A DNA stretch of 64,000 nt from positions 18,057 through 82,056 of the forward strand of contig NZ_MU078715.1 of the NCBI RefSeq assembly GCF_014078545.1. The letters run 5' to 3'. Both the position numbers and the translations under genes were made by a program. Numbering within the stretch: the stretch's first letter is position 1; each line of letters opens with the position of its first letter. The notes below the pieces were generated by a model. That model had not been told where the DNA came from and ran no database searches. It worked only from the letters and a program-made list of their open reading frames with translations. The DNA comes from Nitrosopumilus sp. b1 (GTDB lineage Archaea; Thermoproteota; Nitrososphaeria; Nitrososphaerales; Nitrosopumilaceae). Positions 49,648 to 58,242 of this stretch are shown piece after piece.

Positions 49648-50535
49648 TTATTGAGTCCATCCAAAACTAATCAGTCTGGATATACTATTTGGTTTTACGC
49701 ATGCAGGCTCACTGCTTGGAGTAAAAATGAGTTCAAGTCCATCCCTGCAAACAACGTCTTCAGGTTCTACACCGGCATCAATCTGTTTTAAGGGAGGCAG
49801 ATTAGAGAATACCTCTTCTTCATGTTCTGATTGAATAGATGGAATTCCTGAAAGTTCTTCAAATTCGTAAATTATTGCATCTAAAATATTTTCAACATCT
49901 GATGGATCTGCATTAGAATCAAAATGTTCCCATGCCTCAGAATATAATTGGTTTATTCGAGAAGAGTCAATTGGATCCAAAGTATCTTCCATGTCATCAA
50001 AAATTTGTTGTGAGCGCCAAACAAAGGATGAGCCATCTTGGAATTCAGCCATTTCCTTAATAGTTCCATCTTCTACTGCTTCGTGGTATTCTACCTTTGC
50101 AGTTTCTAGCAAGCCGTTGATTAATTGCATTTTAAATTCTGATTCTTGAGAGAGTTCTTGACCAACAACAAGGTCTCGTGCTTCTTGGATGATTCCTTTT
50201 GCCTCATCAATTGCAATTTGTGCATCTTCACGAGCGACATCAGTATTTGCTTTGTTTTGCAAATCCATTAGTGTCTCTTGTAGCTTTGCATCAAAGTCAG
50301 GATTTTCAGATAGATGTTCTTGCATTGTATCATATAATTCAGAGATTGGGTGAGTGGCATGAACTAAAGCTAACTTTGAGTTTTTTTCATCCAAGTTTAA
50401 CTCAAGTGCCCAGAAATGTCCCAAGGTTTCTTCTAATGTTCCTGCAAATTCAAATTTTGCATCTCTATCATAATCTCCAAAAGCAGAAGGCATTGTAATT
50501 AATAATAACAATTGAATAGTTAAGAGAAACTTCAT
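49648..50535 (-). CDS. Secreted hypothetical protein
   Basis: Not recognised. A signal peptide (MKFLLTIQLLLLITMPSAFG, then DYD) is followed by about 275 mature residues. The middle part is helical and acidic with repeated Asp/Glu, for example LVVGQELSQESEFKMQLING, QQIFDDMEDTLDPIDSSRIN and FDSNADPSDVENILDAIIYE. The C-terminal end has two cysteines (VVCRDGLELIFTPSSEPACV), probably a disulfide. It is exported. It lies 69 bp from the HAD gene on the same strand and may share a transcript. Confidence 0.72.
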   Translation of the reverse strand: MKFLLTIQLLLLITMPSAFGDYDRDAKFEFAGTLEETLGHFWALELNLDEKNSKLALVHATHPISELYDTMQEHLSENPDFDAKLQETLMDLQNKANTDVAREDAQIAIDEAKGIIQEARDLVVGQELSQESEFKMQLINGLLETAKVEYHEAVEDGTIKEMAEFQDGSSFVWRSQQIFDDMEDTLDPIDSSRINQLYSEAWEHFDSNADPSDVENILDAIIYEFEELSGIPSIQSEHEEEVFSNLPPLKQIDAGVEPEDVVCRDGLELIFTPSSEPACVKPNSISRLISFGWTQ

Positions 50536-50611
50536 TACGATATTGAATTTATGGTTTAATTTAAAATGTTTTTGTCATTTTAGACTAGTATTCTATCATC
50601 CTAGATTAACT

Positions 50612-51088
50612 CTAGTCGTAATAATTTACAATATCTAAGATATGTTTTGCATCTAATGATTCAGCAGTAATTTCATTTGATTCCAAGTTAACATTCCATA
50701 CAAATTCCCTAGATTCCCTATACGTATCAAAGAGAAGAGTTACATCGAAATTATTCTCTCCCTCTGAAGGCATCACGCTAAAGGAGATCTTTGTGTCTTT
50801 TTTATCATAAATTTTTTCATCTGAGTAATCATCATCAATCTGTTGTTTTAATGCATCATTCACTGTCAGTCCCTTTTGATTTGGTCCATTATATGACATC
50901 ACAGTTCTAAATGCCTGCTCTTCGTTTTGTGGTAAATTTTCTGGATAGAATTTTTCTAAATTACTTTGTGTTAACTCTGGGACTACAAAGATAACAAATA
51001 ATCCAATTAATCCAAGATAGATAGGAGCACGCTTTTTTAGAAATTCTTTGAATGATTGTTTTTTTGGTGGCTCTTTATCTTTGACCAT
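50612..51088 (-). CDS. Membrane-anchored hypothetical protein
   Basis: Not recognised. A 158-residue protein with a Lys-rich N-terminal cytoplasmic stretch (VKDKEPPKKQSFKEFLKKRA), one transmembrane segment at about 24-40 (GLIGLFVIFVVPE) and an acidic extracytoplasmic domain from about 45 containing SYNGPNQKGLTVNDALKQQI and a beta-like FSVMPSEGENNFDVTLLF. The C-terminus is ILDIVNYYD. No cysteine or enzyme motif. It is divergent from the PPOX gene at 51165. Confidence 0.65.
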   Translation of the reverse strand: MVKDKEPPKKQSFKEFLKKRAPIYLGLIGLFVIFVVPELTQSNLEKFYPENLPQNEEQAFRTVMSYNGPNQKGLTVNDALKQQIDDDYSDEKIYDKKDTKISFSVMPSEGENNFDVTLLFDTYRESREFVWNVNLESNEITAESLDAKHILDIVNYYD

Positions 51089-51164
51089 ATAATACTCTCG
51101 ACTAGTAGTAATTAGAACATTTCTAGATTGTACCTAAATATTACAATAATTTAATGAGGATTTA

Positions 51165-51533
51165 ATGACTAGTCCAAAATTTCTAGAAGATGAGAAATAC
51201 ATCAATCTAGAGACATACAAAAAAGATGAAACTCCTGTGAAGACTCCCGTATGGTTTGTAGTGGATGGAGAAAAACTGTATGTAATCACAAGAGAATCTA
51301 CTGGTAAGGTCAAGCGCTTGGCAAATAATCCGAAAATAAAATTAGCAGCATGCTCATTTAGTGGAAGCGTTCATGGGGATTGGTTTTCTGGAGTCGCTAC
51401 TTTAATTGAAGGAAAAGAAGCAGAAAATGCAGTAAAGCTACGAAAGAAGAAATATGGATTCAAGGTATTATTGGCAGGATTTATGACAAAGGCAAAGGGC
51501 GAGCTTGTGGTTTATTCCATTGTGTTAGAATAA
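51165..51533 (+). CDS. PPOX-type flavin/deazaflavin oxidoreductase-like protein
   Basis: A 122-residue split-barrel protein of the pyridoxamine-5'-phosphate oxidase-like family. The barrel shows YKKDETPVKTPVWFVVDGEK (about 18-37), LYVITRESTGKVKRLANNPK and LAACSFSGSVHGDWFSGVAT, which fit members that use F420 or FMN. Thaumarchaeota make F420, so an F420-dependent reductase is possible. No substrate is known. The gene uses an ATG and its 3' end overlaps the convergent secreted-protein gene by 22 bp. Confidence 0.77.
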   Translation: MTSPKFLEDEKYINLETYKKDETPVKTPVWFVVDGEKLYVITRESTGKVKRLANNPKIKLAACSFSGSVHGDWFSGVATLIEGKEAENAVKLRKKKYGFKVLLAGFMTKAKGELVVYSIVLE

Positions 51534-52414
51534 AGCCTATCAAGTGACTTTCCCTTTACATCAAATTGATTCTGAACGGATTCTGTTGCATTACCAAATT
51601 GTATGTTGGCCTGATTATTTACGGCAATAATTTGCTCTCGATGAGATATTGCCTTTCGTTGGAATGCTTGAGTTGCCTCATAACTGGTGCCTCCATTTTT
51701 TAGCACTTGCTCTTTAGCAGCCTTGCCCTGGTTTGTTAATTGCTGAGTAAAATCAAACTGTGCCCAAAAAATACCCTGAACCGATTCGTCAACTCCTTTA
51801 ACAAAACTAGCAAATGCATTTTGTGGTTGGTATGCAAGATTTTCAGAAGCAAATCGTCCAAGATCTTTTTCCAAGGATTGTTTTGCTAGCATTCTTTGTG
51901 TATTGATGAATTCTTCATTGGTTGATTTTGAGAATTGTTCTGCTTGGTTTTTCATAATCTCTGTTTGCTCTAAAATGAATTTTGATACAGGATTGTTTGT
52001 AATTCCATCTCCGATAGCAGTAGGAATCTGCTGTATTGGCTCTAGAATTTGTACAGGATTGTTAATGTCAATATTTACCGAAGATGATACCGAAGTAAAA
52101 CCTTGTTTAGATGCAGTGATAGTAACTTTATGAATTCCAATCTCGTATATTTTGTCTAGTTTAACAAGAAAGCTTCCATTATGATCTGTTTTTGCTGTCT
52201 TTACTCCTTTGGAAGAAACTATAGAAATTGTAACATCAGATAGTCGGTTTTTTGATGCATCCATGACTGTTCCTACAATTGCTGGGTTTGTGCTTGTAGT
52301 GAAGGATGATTGTGATGCTTTAGCATGAACGGACATGGTACTGCTCTGAGCGCTAGCCATAGGCATTAGCATAACAAGCGCAACTAACAATAAACCTAGA
52401 TAGACTGATTTCAT
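51512..52414 (-). CDS. Secreted protein with Ig-like/carboxypeptidase-regulatory domain
   Basis: Not recognised as a named family. A signal peptide (MKSVYLGLLLVALVMLMPMA, then SAQ) is followed by a beta-sandwich of about 85 residues: PAIVGTVMDASKNRLSDVTI and VKTAKTDHNGSFLVKLDKIY are typical of CarboxypepD_reg-like folds that decorate exported proteins. The C-terminal half (about 125-300) is helical and Gln/Asn-rich, with FIENTQR-like helices and KSLDRLYSNTME at the end. Extracytoplasmic, possibly filamentous or adhesive; that is inference. It overlaps the PPOX gene at its 3' end. Confidence 0.7.
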   Translation of the reverse strand: MKSVYLGLLLVALVMLMPMASAQSSTMSVHAKASQSSFTTSTNPAIVGTVMDASKNRLSDVTISIVSSKGVKTAKTDHNGSFLVKLDKIYEIGIHKVTITASKQGFTSVSSSVNIDINNPVQILEPIQQIPTAIGDGITNNPVSKFILEQTEIMKNQAEQFSKSTNEEFINTQRMLAKQSLEKDLGRFASENLAYQPQNAFASFVKGVDESVQGIFWAQFDFTQQLTNQGKAAKEQVLKNGGTSYEATQAFQRKAISHREQIIAVNNQANIQFGNATESVQNQFDVKGKSLDRLYSNTME

Positions 52415-52487
52415 GGATGTCGCTTTCAGAGTCTTTGCTTAAGGCTTGAAATCTAAGTTTTTGATCAAATTGTTGTAAAGATTTAAA

Positions 52488-52889
52488 CTAAATTTGTGCT
52501 CGAATAGAATTTGGTATTCTCTTTCCGCCATTTTTAACAATGTTAATTGTTTCTAAGAGATAATCAATCTCAAATGGCTTGAAGATGATTCCATCAACAT
52601 TTACTTGAAATAATCTTGCCTGAGTTGTAGCATTTGTTGCGGCCGTAACAAAAATTACTTTTGCATTGTTATCAATCTCTCGAATTCTTTCAAGGGCATA
52701 AAATCCATCATATCCTGGCATGATGATATCTAATAGTACCACTTCTGGTTTTAATTTTGAATAGTATTCTACGGCCTCTTTTCCATCTTTTGCTTTAGCT
52801 ACTACTTTGATTTCTTTCATTTCCAAGTACTCGGTAAGAATATCGGCACTATCAGGATCGTCTTCTACTATAATGACTTGGGTGACCAT
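52488..52889 (-). CDS. Single-domain response regulator (orphan 1)
   Basis: A CheY-like receiver of 133 residues with no output domain. The acidic pocket is D10-D11, the phospho-acceptor D54 (VVLLDIIMPGYDG), then T82 and K104 (IFKPFEID). It shares the segments DGFYALExIR and KPxEID with the receiver at 54708-55094, so the two are recent paralogs. It probably receives phosphate from the Cache-PAS kinase at 45111 or another kinase elsewhere; there is no kinase in its own transcript. Output by protein interaction, as in CheY or Spo0F, is likely. Confidence 0.9.
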   Translation of the reverse strand: MVTQVIIVEDDPDSADILTEYLEMKEIKVVAKAKDGKEAVEYYSKLKPEVVLLDIIMPGYDGFYALERIREIDNNAKVIFVTAATNATTQARLFQVNVDGIIFKPFEIDYLLETINIVKNGGKRIPNSIRAQI

Positions 52890-52998
52890 GATTACAATTT
52901 GTTATCAAATTACATATGATGGTGCTATTTTGATTTACTCAAACAAGTTTCAAAAAATAAGGCGGCTGATTTGAGCGTAAATTTCTTTAAATTGGGTT

Positions 52999-53424
52999 TT
53001 ATTTATTAGGATTTTTTCTAAAGAGTTGTTTTAGTTTGCTGGTTTTTTGTTTATTGTTTTCTGCCCGCAATGATTCGGTTCTTGGAACTAGGTTTTTTTG
53101 CTTTCTTTTTTCTTGTTCATCCAAAATTCTATCAAGATCTTCATCAGCTAGTAATGGCTTTCTGTTAGATGATGGTCTAGGCTCAGACAATGTAACATGA
53201 TTTGGTTTAAGGGATTTGCTCTCATGCTCGAGTTTTTGAATTTTTTCTAAGAGAAAATCATGCATGTTTTCCAAATATTTTAAATCGGATTTGAATAATG
53301 TTTTATCTTTTTTAATGTAATCCATTATATGCTCTAATCTTCCAGTATCGCCCAATCCTGAATCAAGTAGCTCTTGAGCCTTTATCATAAGGGATTCATC
53401 CATGTTACACATTGATTCAAACAC
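52999..53424 (-). CDS. Coiled-coil hypothetical protein
   Basis: Not recognised. A 141-residue charged, helical protein starting MFESMCNMDESLM, with a coiled-coil stretch LKSDLKYLENMHDFLLEKIQ followed by KLEHESKSLKPNHVTL and a Lys/Gln/Arg-rich C-terminal region (ILDEQEKRKQKNLVPRTESL). It ends FRKNPNK. A later start at residue 8 (MDESLM) is also possible. It lies 109 bp upstream of the orphan response regulator on the same strand and may be transcribed with it, so it could be a partner. No enzymatic motif. Confidence 0.6.
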   Translation of the reverse strand: MFESMCNMDESLMIKAQELLDSGLGDTGRLEHIMDYIKKDKTLFKSDLKYLENMHDFLLEKIQKLEHESKSLKPNHVTLSEPRPSSNRKPLLADEDLDRILDEQEKRKQKNLVPRTESLRAENNKQKTSKLKQLFRKNPNK

Positions 53425-53588
53425 AATTTAGGTTTATGAGACAAAATTAATTGAATAAAAAATCAGCTGACATGAGTAAGAAGTTTTCATAATGAAGGAA
53501 CCACCAGTAGGATCTCATTGGAAATGTTTACTCATATCGACATATTTTTCAATTAGTACATGATCCAAAGATCCTCTGGGGGTATTGG

Positions 53589-53792
53589 TTGTCATTTACA
53601 TGTAAAAATTTGTGTTATAGGCACAAGGCTAAGAAGCCAATGGGTAGTCGTTATGGAATAGGGCAGAAAAGATGCAATTATTGTGACACATTCATGAAAT
53701 GGGAGGGCTCATACTGCCCTTGTTGTGGCTCGAGACTCAGATTGCGTCCTCGAAATAGCAAGTACAAACAAAAGTTGATGGAACAAATCTAA
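53589..53792 (+). CDS. Small Cys-rich zinc-ribbon protein (paralog 3)
   Basis: A 67-residue protein with a TTG start (MSFTCKNLC). Cysteine groups C5-x3-C9, C29-x2-C32 (QKRCNYC) and C43-x-C45-C46 (YCPCC) and the basic tail RLRLRPRNSKYKQKLMEQI match the family also seen at 4975-5160 and 12541-12747. This copy has the longest tail. It likely binds zinc and perhaps nucleic acid. It is monocistronic, followed by an AT-rich inverted repeat (53829-53856) and then the RAM-domain genes. Confidence 0.72.
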   Translation: MSFTCKNLCYRHKAKKPMGSRYGIGQKRCNYCDTFMKWEGSYCPCCGSRLRLRPRNSKYKQKLMEQI

Positions 53793-53828
53793 ATTTTCAA
53801 TTTTGAATTAAACTACTAAACTAAGATC

Positions 53829-53856
53829 TGTTTATTTTAAATTTAAAAAATAAACA
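53829..53856. repeat. AT-rich inverted repeat
   Basis: TGTTTATTTT (53829-53838) and AAAATAAACA (53847-53856) are exact reverse complements around an 8-bp A/T spacer. It follows the zinc-ribbon gene and precedes the RAM genes by about 80 bp. It could be a terminator for the former or a regulatory site for the latter; base composition alone could also produce it. Confidence 0.4.
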
Positions 53857-53935
53857 ATTGTAAAGGATTTCAGAAAAATGTGTAAATTCTCATTTAGCTT
53901 TCTAACTTCATGAAATTAGGAGGGGATAGATAGTT

Positions 53936-54175
53936 TTGGCAATAGCTTATGTTTTGATTAACTGTGAGCTGGGCTCAGAGGAAGATATCATCAAGCAGTT
54001 AAAGGCAATATCAGGAGTAAAAGAAATGCATGGAACATTTGGTGCCTATGATATTTTGGTAAAATTAGAATCTGATAATGTTGAAAAGCTAAGAGAGATA
54101 ATTACTTGGAACATAAGAAAAATTCAAAACATTAGATCAACTCTTACATTAATGGGAGTTTCAGGGCAAGAATAG
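53936..54175 (+). CDS. Stand-alone RAM (Lrp/AsnC effector) domain protein
   Basis: A 79-residue protein that consists only of the RAM domain of Lrp/AsnC regulators: AYVLINCELGSEEDIIKQLK, GVKEMHGTFGAYDILVKLES and RSTLTLMGV give the beta-alpha-beta pattern with the effector-loop G-x-YD. The N-terminal helix-turn-helix is absent. It uses a TTG start with a GGAGGGGA stretch 12 nt upstream. One nucleotide separates its stop from the next RAM gene. Such HTH-less proteins may bind amino acids and modulate full-length Lrp proteins by mixed oligomers (inference from family). Confidence 0.82.
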   Translation: MAIAYVLINCELGSEEDIIKQLKAISGVKEMHGTFGAYDILVKLESDNVEKLREIITWNIRKIQNIRSTLTLMGVSGQE

Positions 54176-54176
54176 C

Positions 54177-54704
54177 ATGACACGTGCATATGTTCTTTTG
54201 ACTGGAGACATTGGTGCAGAAAAAGACATCATAGCCCAGCTTAGAACAATTGAAAACGTCAAAGAAGTTCACGGCACTTTAGGTCTTTATGATATAATTC
54301 TTAAAGTTGAAGCAGATACAGAAGACAAGATAAACAAGACTATAACATCAAAAATTCGCAGTATGAATAAAGTTCATTCTACAATTACTTTGATGCGAGT
54401 AGAGGGTGGTGAAGAGATCTCTCAGGGTGCAGATAAATTGATGGGCTCTATTTTGGGCAAAAATAAAGCTCAAGCGTATGTTATACTACACACAGACAAA
54501 GGACAAGAGTTTTTTGTATTAAGAAATCTCATGAGAATTCCAGAAGTAAAAGAAGGAGATGTAATTTTTGGTCACTATGATGTCATAGGCAAGATTGAAG
54601 CAGAGAATCATAAAGATTTAGAAAGAATCATTACAAAGTTTGTTAGAAATTTGCAAAATGTTAGAACGTCAATGACATTAAACGTAATATCAGAACAAGA
54701 CTAG
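54177..54704 (+). CDS. Tandem RAM-domain protein (two Lrp effector domains)
   Basis: A 175-residue protein with two RAM domains and no DNA-binding domain. The first (1-80) reads AYVLLTGDIGAEKDIIAQLR ... VKEVHGTLGLYDIILKVEAD and is close to the preceding gene product. The second (about 98-175) reads AYVILHTDKGQEFFVLRNLM ... FGHYDVIGKIEAEN and is more divergent. Together with the upstream gene this gives three RAM units in a row, likely from duplication. Four bp after its stop lies the end of the convergent orphan response regulator. Effector unknown. Confidence 0.82.
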   Translation: MTRAYVLLTGDIGAEKDIIAQLRTIENVKEVHGTLGLYDIILKVEADTEDKINKTITSKIRSMNKVHSTITLMRVEGGEEISQGADKLMGSILGKNKAQAYVILHTDKGQEFFVLRNLMRIPEVKEGDVIFGHYDVIGKIEAENHKDLERIITKFVRNLQNVRTSMTLNVISEQD

Positions 54705-54707
54705 CGA

Positions 54708-55094
54708 TTATAGTTCAGCATATACTTTTTCGCCAACTAGTACGCTGTCAATTGCTTTGAGTACTGCATCTATCTCATATGGTTTGTAAACAATTGCATT
54801 TGCATCCATTTTGTATAGTCTATCGCGCGTCTCTCTAGTCTTATCTGCCGTAGCCATTACAATTTTGGCATTTGGATCATGTTTTCTAATATTCTCTAGA
54901 GCATAAAATCCGTCAAAATCGGGCATCATAACATCCAAAAGTACAACATCAGGTTTCTTTATTTTGTATAGAGATACTGCAGTTTTTCCATCAAAACCTG
55001 TACCAACTACATCGATTCCTTTCCATTTTAGATATTCTTCGTATACTTCTACGGTATCTTGATCATCATCAATGATTATTGCCCTACATGACAT
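54708..55094 (-). CDS. Single-domain response regulator (orphan 2)
   Basis: A 128-residue receiver with D9-D10-D11, phospho-acceptor D54 (VVLLDVMMPDFDG), T82 (MATADK) and K104 (YKPYEID). It shares DGFYALExIR and KPxEID with the receiver at 52488-52889, indicating paralogy. There is no output domain or adjacent kinase. It is convergent with the RAM genes, separated from them by 3 bp. Its signalling partner is not visible; the Cache-PAS kinase 7 kb away is one candidate. Confidence 0.9.
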   Translation of the reverse strand: MSCRAIIIDDDQDTVEVYEEYLKWKGIDVVGTGFDGKTAVSLYKIKKPDVVLLDVMMPDFDGFYALENIRKHDPNAKIVMATADKTRETRDRLYKMDANAIVYKPYEIDAVLKAIDSVLVGEKVYAEL

Positions 55095-55184
55095 AAACTG
55101 AATTTATTTTGTGAATAATTAACTCAAAAGTTGTTTAAATCAAACGGACAGTATGAGCATAATATTATACGAGAAATTATTGGT

Positions 55185-56966
55185 TTAGTACCCATAAGCA
55201 GGGTCAATTTTGCGTTGAATCTCTACTATTTGGTTTAGTATTTCAAATTCTTCAGAAGATAGCTTGTGGGAGAATTGTTTGAGAAGTTGCTTTGCTTCAT
55301 GAGAATGCGGTAGAGAGTAGTACACATCTTCTTCGTGAATTTGTCTTCCAATTGTAACTCCTTGGACAGAGCATGCTACTTCTGCTCCCTGTTTAACTGA
55401 CTGGACAGTTTTTTTGTCTTCTTGTAGCTGATGTACCTGGCCAATTTTTTTTCCCGATTCATTCATGAAATTGACCTTCTGTCGAAGTGTTCCTGCATCA
55501 ACACGTATTCCAAATACTGCAGGATCATTATTTCTAAAAATAAAGCCTTTAAGAAAAGTAAATTTTGCAATTGGTGTTATTTCGGAGAATATAGCATCTT
55601 CTTCATGAAGTGTATCTTGTTCAACCCATGCAGTGTAATTATCAATTAGGCTGTAGATTACTTGATCATTGAAAATTTTGATATGATGATTTTCAGATTC
55701 TTCCTGTGCATCGGGCAGAGTTTTAACATTAAATGCCAAAATTACGCCAAGATGTCTCTCGTTTTCTTTGATGGCTTTTGCCTCCATGATGTCACGTCGA
55801 TTAATTGGTCCAATGTCTGCTTTTGAAATTGGAATTTGTTGTCTTCGAAGCATTTCAGTAATTGCCTCTAAGGAACCGATTGTATCACATTTTACAATCA
55901 CACCGTCAGTCTCCGTTTCGATAAATACAGATTTCATTTCAGATTCAATTGCTTTTTTGAGATCTTCTATCTCAGATGGTTTTGTTGCAACATAAACTGT
56001 ACTGCCAGGCAATACACCTTCAAGATCAGGTGATGCAATTTTAATTCCAGCTGCTGCTTGAACAGAATCTACTGGTTTGAATTTGTCTCTAGGATCTCGC
56101 ATCTCATCAAGTGGCTTTGGCAAAAGAATTGCTTTTGGTTTTGTAACAATTACAGAATCTCGTTTTGCAACAAGGATCGTGTCACCTTTTTTCATGGAAC
56201 CATCAATTAGTATCATATTTGCAGTAACACCCAATCCCACTTCATCATTGACTTCTAGTACGATACCACGAGTTGATTTTTGAGTTTGATCAAGTTTCTT
56301 CTTTAGATATTGTTGGGTGAGTCCTACCAATACAGCAAGTAATTCGGGAATTCCTACACCACTTCGTGCACTCATTGGAACAATTGAGATCTCTTTTGAA
56401 AAGTCCGTAACTCTGTAAAACGCCTCTGATTGGTATCCTAAAATCGAGAGAGTTCCCACTACATCGTAAATCTTCTGATCAAGATCCGCTTGAATTGAAG
56501 CGTCCTGTTCTTTAATTGACTTTGTGATAAATGCAGTATCACTCTTTCGCCATCCAGAAATTTGATCAACTTTGTTTAGTGCTACTACAAATGGCACCTT
56601 ACGGGTTTGAAGAATTTTCAGGCTCTCATTTGTTTGGGGTTGGAATCCTCGATTAACATCAACTACTAAAATTGCAATATCTGCTGCAGAGCCACCACGT
56701 GCTCTAAGATTCGTAAATACTTCGTGTCCAGGTGTGTCAATAACCAGCACTCCAGGAATTTGAGTTTCTACTTTGCTCAATTTTTCATATAGTGGACCAC
56801 ATCGTTTCTTGATTGTTTCTTGTGGAAGAAAGCTTGCACCAATGTGTTGAGTGATACCGCCAGCTTCTCTGCCTTGAACGCCAGTTCCACGAATTTTATC
56901 TAATAAAGATGTCTTACCAGAATCTACATGACCCAGTACGGCCACAATTGGTTGTCTTATTGTCAA
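55185..56966 (-). CDS. infB: Translation initiation factor aIF5B
   Basis: A GTPase that promotes subunit joining. In 593 residues G1 is GHVDSGKT at 12-19, G3 DTPGHE follows, and G4 is NKVD. The domain II beta-barrel begins near 225 (STRGIVLEVNDEVGLG), and C-terminal domains III and IV follow with RQIHEEDVYYSLPHSHEAKQ. It uses a TTG start. It is the last gene of the L7Ae-S28e-L24e-Ndk-aIF5B operon, a translation cluster conserved in archaea, with 6 nt between ndk and this gene. Confidence 0.96.
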   Translation of the reverse strand: MTIRQPIVAVLGHVDSGKTSLLDKIRGTGVQGREAGGITQHIGASFLPQETIKKRCGPLYEKLSKVETQIPGVLVIDTPGHEVFTNLRARGGSAADIAILVVDVNRGFQPQTNESLKILQTRKVPFVVALNKVDQISGWRKSDTAFITKSIKEQDASIQADLDQKIYDVVGTLSILGYQSEAFYRVTDFSKEISIVPMSARSGVGIPELLAVLVGLTQQYLKKKLDQTQKSTRGIVLEVNDEVGLGVTANMILIDGSMKKGDTILVAKRDSVIVTKPKAILLPKPLDEMRDPRDKFKPVDSVQAAAGIKIASPDLEGVLPGSTVYVATKPSEIEDLKKAIESEMKSVFIETETDGVIVKCDTIGSLEAITEMLRRQQIPISKADIGPINRRDIMEAKAIKENERHLGVILAFNVKTLPDAQEESENHHIKIFNDQVIYSLIDNYTAWVEQDTLHEEDAIFSEITPIAKFTFLKGFIFRNNDPAVFGIRVDAGTLRQKVNFMNESGKKIGQVHQLQEDKKTVQSVKQGAEVACSVQGVTIGRQIHEEDVYYSLPHSHEAKQLLKQFSHKLSSEEFEILNQIVEIQRKIDPAYGY

Positions 56967-56972
56967 GATTAA

Positions 56973-57374
56973 TCACTGAAATGCTACCCTCTCTTCCTTT
57001 TCAAAACTTTCTGGTGAATCAGATGCATGTATGATGTTATCAGTAAATCCTAAACCAAAGTCTCCTCGAATTGAACCGGGAGCAGCCTCAAAGGATTTTG
57101 TAGCACCAATCATTATTCTTGTAGTAGCAACTGCATTATTTCCCTCAATGACAGCTGCAACAACTTTTCCTGATGAGATAAATGAAACTAGTTCTCCAAA
57201 AAACGGTTTGTCCTTGTGAACAGAATAAAACTCTTCTGCTTGTGCTTTAGTAAACTCAAACATTTTTAATTTGACTATCTTGAAGCCTTTTCTTTCAAAG
57301 CGTGCAATGACTTCTCCTACTAAATTACGCTTTACTGCATCAGGCTTTACAATGAATAATGATCTTTCAGTCAA
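56973..57374 (-). CDS. ndk: Nucleoside diphosphate kinase
   Basis: Transfers gamma-phosphate between NTPs and NDPs through a phospho-His. In 133 residues the N-terminal [20 protein letters not shown] is the family start and the active-site region reads [20 protein letters not shown], with the catalytic His in NIIHASDS. The start is a TTG immediately after the L24e stop. Expected to be cytosolic and hexameric or tetrameric. It sits in the conserved ribosomal operon with L24e upstream and aIF5B downstream. Confidence 0.96.
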   Translation of the reverse strand: MTERSLFIVKPDAVKRNLVGEVIARFERKGFKIVKLKMFEFTKAQAEEFYSVHKDKPFFGELVSFISSGKVVAAVIEGNNAVATTRIMIGATKSFEAAPGSIRGDFGLGFTDNIIHASDSPESFEKEERVAFQ

Positions 57375-57375
57375 C

Positions 57376-57576
57376 TTACTTCTTTCTAATTCCGCCTTTG
57401 ACGTACTTTTTGGTCCACTTTAACTTTCTTGGATCACGTTTTAGATCTAGCATGTTTTTTTTGCATTTTGCAGAACAAAACCAAAGTACTGTGCCGTCAT
57501 TTTTTACCAACATTGTTCCAGAACCTTTTGCTACTGGTCTGTCACAAAAACTACATGGTTTAACTAAGAGACTCAT
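57376..57576 (-). CDS. rpl24e: Ribosomal protein L24e
   Basis: A 66-residue large-subunit protein. The zinc site is CSFCDRPV ... FCSAKCKK (C8, C11, C34, C38), with the basic end [14 protein letters not shown]. It binds 23S rRNA at the subunit interface. It follows S28e by 8 nt and is followed by ndk with a 1-nt gap. Confidence 0.95.
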   Translation of the reverse strand: MSLLVKPCSFCDRPVAKGSGTMLVKNDGTVLWFCSAKCKKNMLDLKRDPRKLKWTKKYVKGGIRKK

Positions 57577-57584
57577 GATTTCAC

Positions 57585-57797
57585 CTATCTAATCTTCTTT
57601 GCTTCTCTTTCAGTTTCTCGAAGCATTAGAATGTCATCTAATCGAATTGAACCTTTGACATTTCTTGTTAGAATTCTGCCCTTGTCTTTTCCATCAAGAA
57701 CTTTGACTCGTACTTGAATAACTTCTCCGGCAATACCTGTTCTGCCGACAATTTGAATAACTTCTGCGGCAGTTACTTCGTCAGTTTGAGTGCTCAT
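57585..57797 (-). CDS. rps28e: Ribosomal protein S28e
   Basis: A 70-residue small-subunit protein with an OB-like fold. The start [20 protein letters not shown] and the end [17 protein letters not shown] are the family signature. It overlaps the L7Ae stop by 4 bp and precedes L24e by 8 nt in the same operon. Confidence 0.95.
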   Translation of the reverse strand: MSTQTDEVTAAEVIQIVGRTGIAGEVIQVRVKVLDGKDKGRILTRNVKGSIRLDDILMLRETEREAKKIR

Positions 57798-58180
57798 TGA
57801 TCAGACTTTCCACCTTTCAATTTTGCGATTGATGAAACTACTTGATCAACTATGTGTTGTGCGTCTCCAGAGTCCAAAATTGCTGCTGCAGCTGATGTAA
57901 TATCAATACCAAGTGCTTTGCCTAGTTCTTGTTTACTTGGAACAAAGGCATATGCTGCACCTTGTTCTTCACATAAGATTGGCAAGTGTGCAACTACCTC
58001 TGGTGGTTCAACATCTTCAGCAATAACTATCAGTTTACTGGTACCTCTCTCAATAGCCTTTGTAGCCTCGTTAGTTCCTTTCTTTACTTTACCGCTTGTG
58101 GCAGCAACTCGTACTGCTTCCAAGATTGGACTAACCAGGTCTTCTGGCGTTTCAAATTTAACATAATATGCTTTACCCAT
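57794..58180 (-). CDS. rpl7ae: Ribosomal protein L7Ae
   Basis: A 128-residue kink-turn RNA-binding protein that acts in the 50S subunit and in C/D, H/ACA sRNP and RNase P complexes. The signature region reads [20 protein letters not shown], then [20 protein letters not shown], with the RNA-contact loop after it. It is the first gene of the operon; its stop overlaps S28e. Confidence 0.96.
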   Translation of the reverse strand: MGKAYYVKFETPEDLVSPILEAVRVAATSGKVKKGTNEATKAIERGTSKLIVIAEDVEPPEVVAHLPILCEEQGAAYAFVPSKQELGKALGIDITSAAAAILDSGDAQHIVDQVVSSIAKLKGGKSDQ

Positions 58181-58242
58181 ACTAAGTCACCCTAAGGGAT
58201 CATCTCTCATTCCCTGAATGCAAGCGATTGGTTTTAAAAGTG

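Noticed and set aside
50583..50617. GACTAG/CTAGTC inverted repeat near the 3' end of a membrane-anchored protein gene
   Set aside because: Only 6 bp with a 23-bp spacer; CTAG tetramers are frequent enough here that chance is likely.
53490..53564. 23-codon frame before the third zinc-ribbon gene
   Set aside because: Too short, no cysteine pattern like the 12.4-kb mini-protein, and no promoter signal; no support as a gene.
57852..58195. Plus-strand frames opposite L7Ae
   Set aside because: Antisense to a highly conserved ribosomal gene; Ser/Thr-rich shadow composition.
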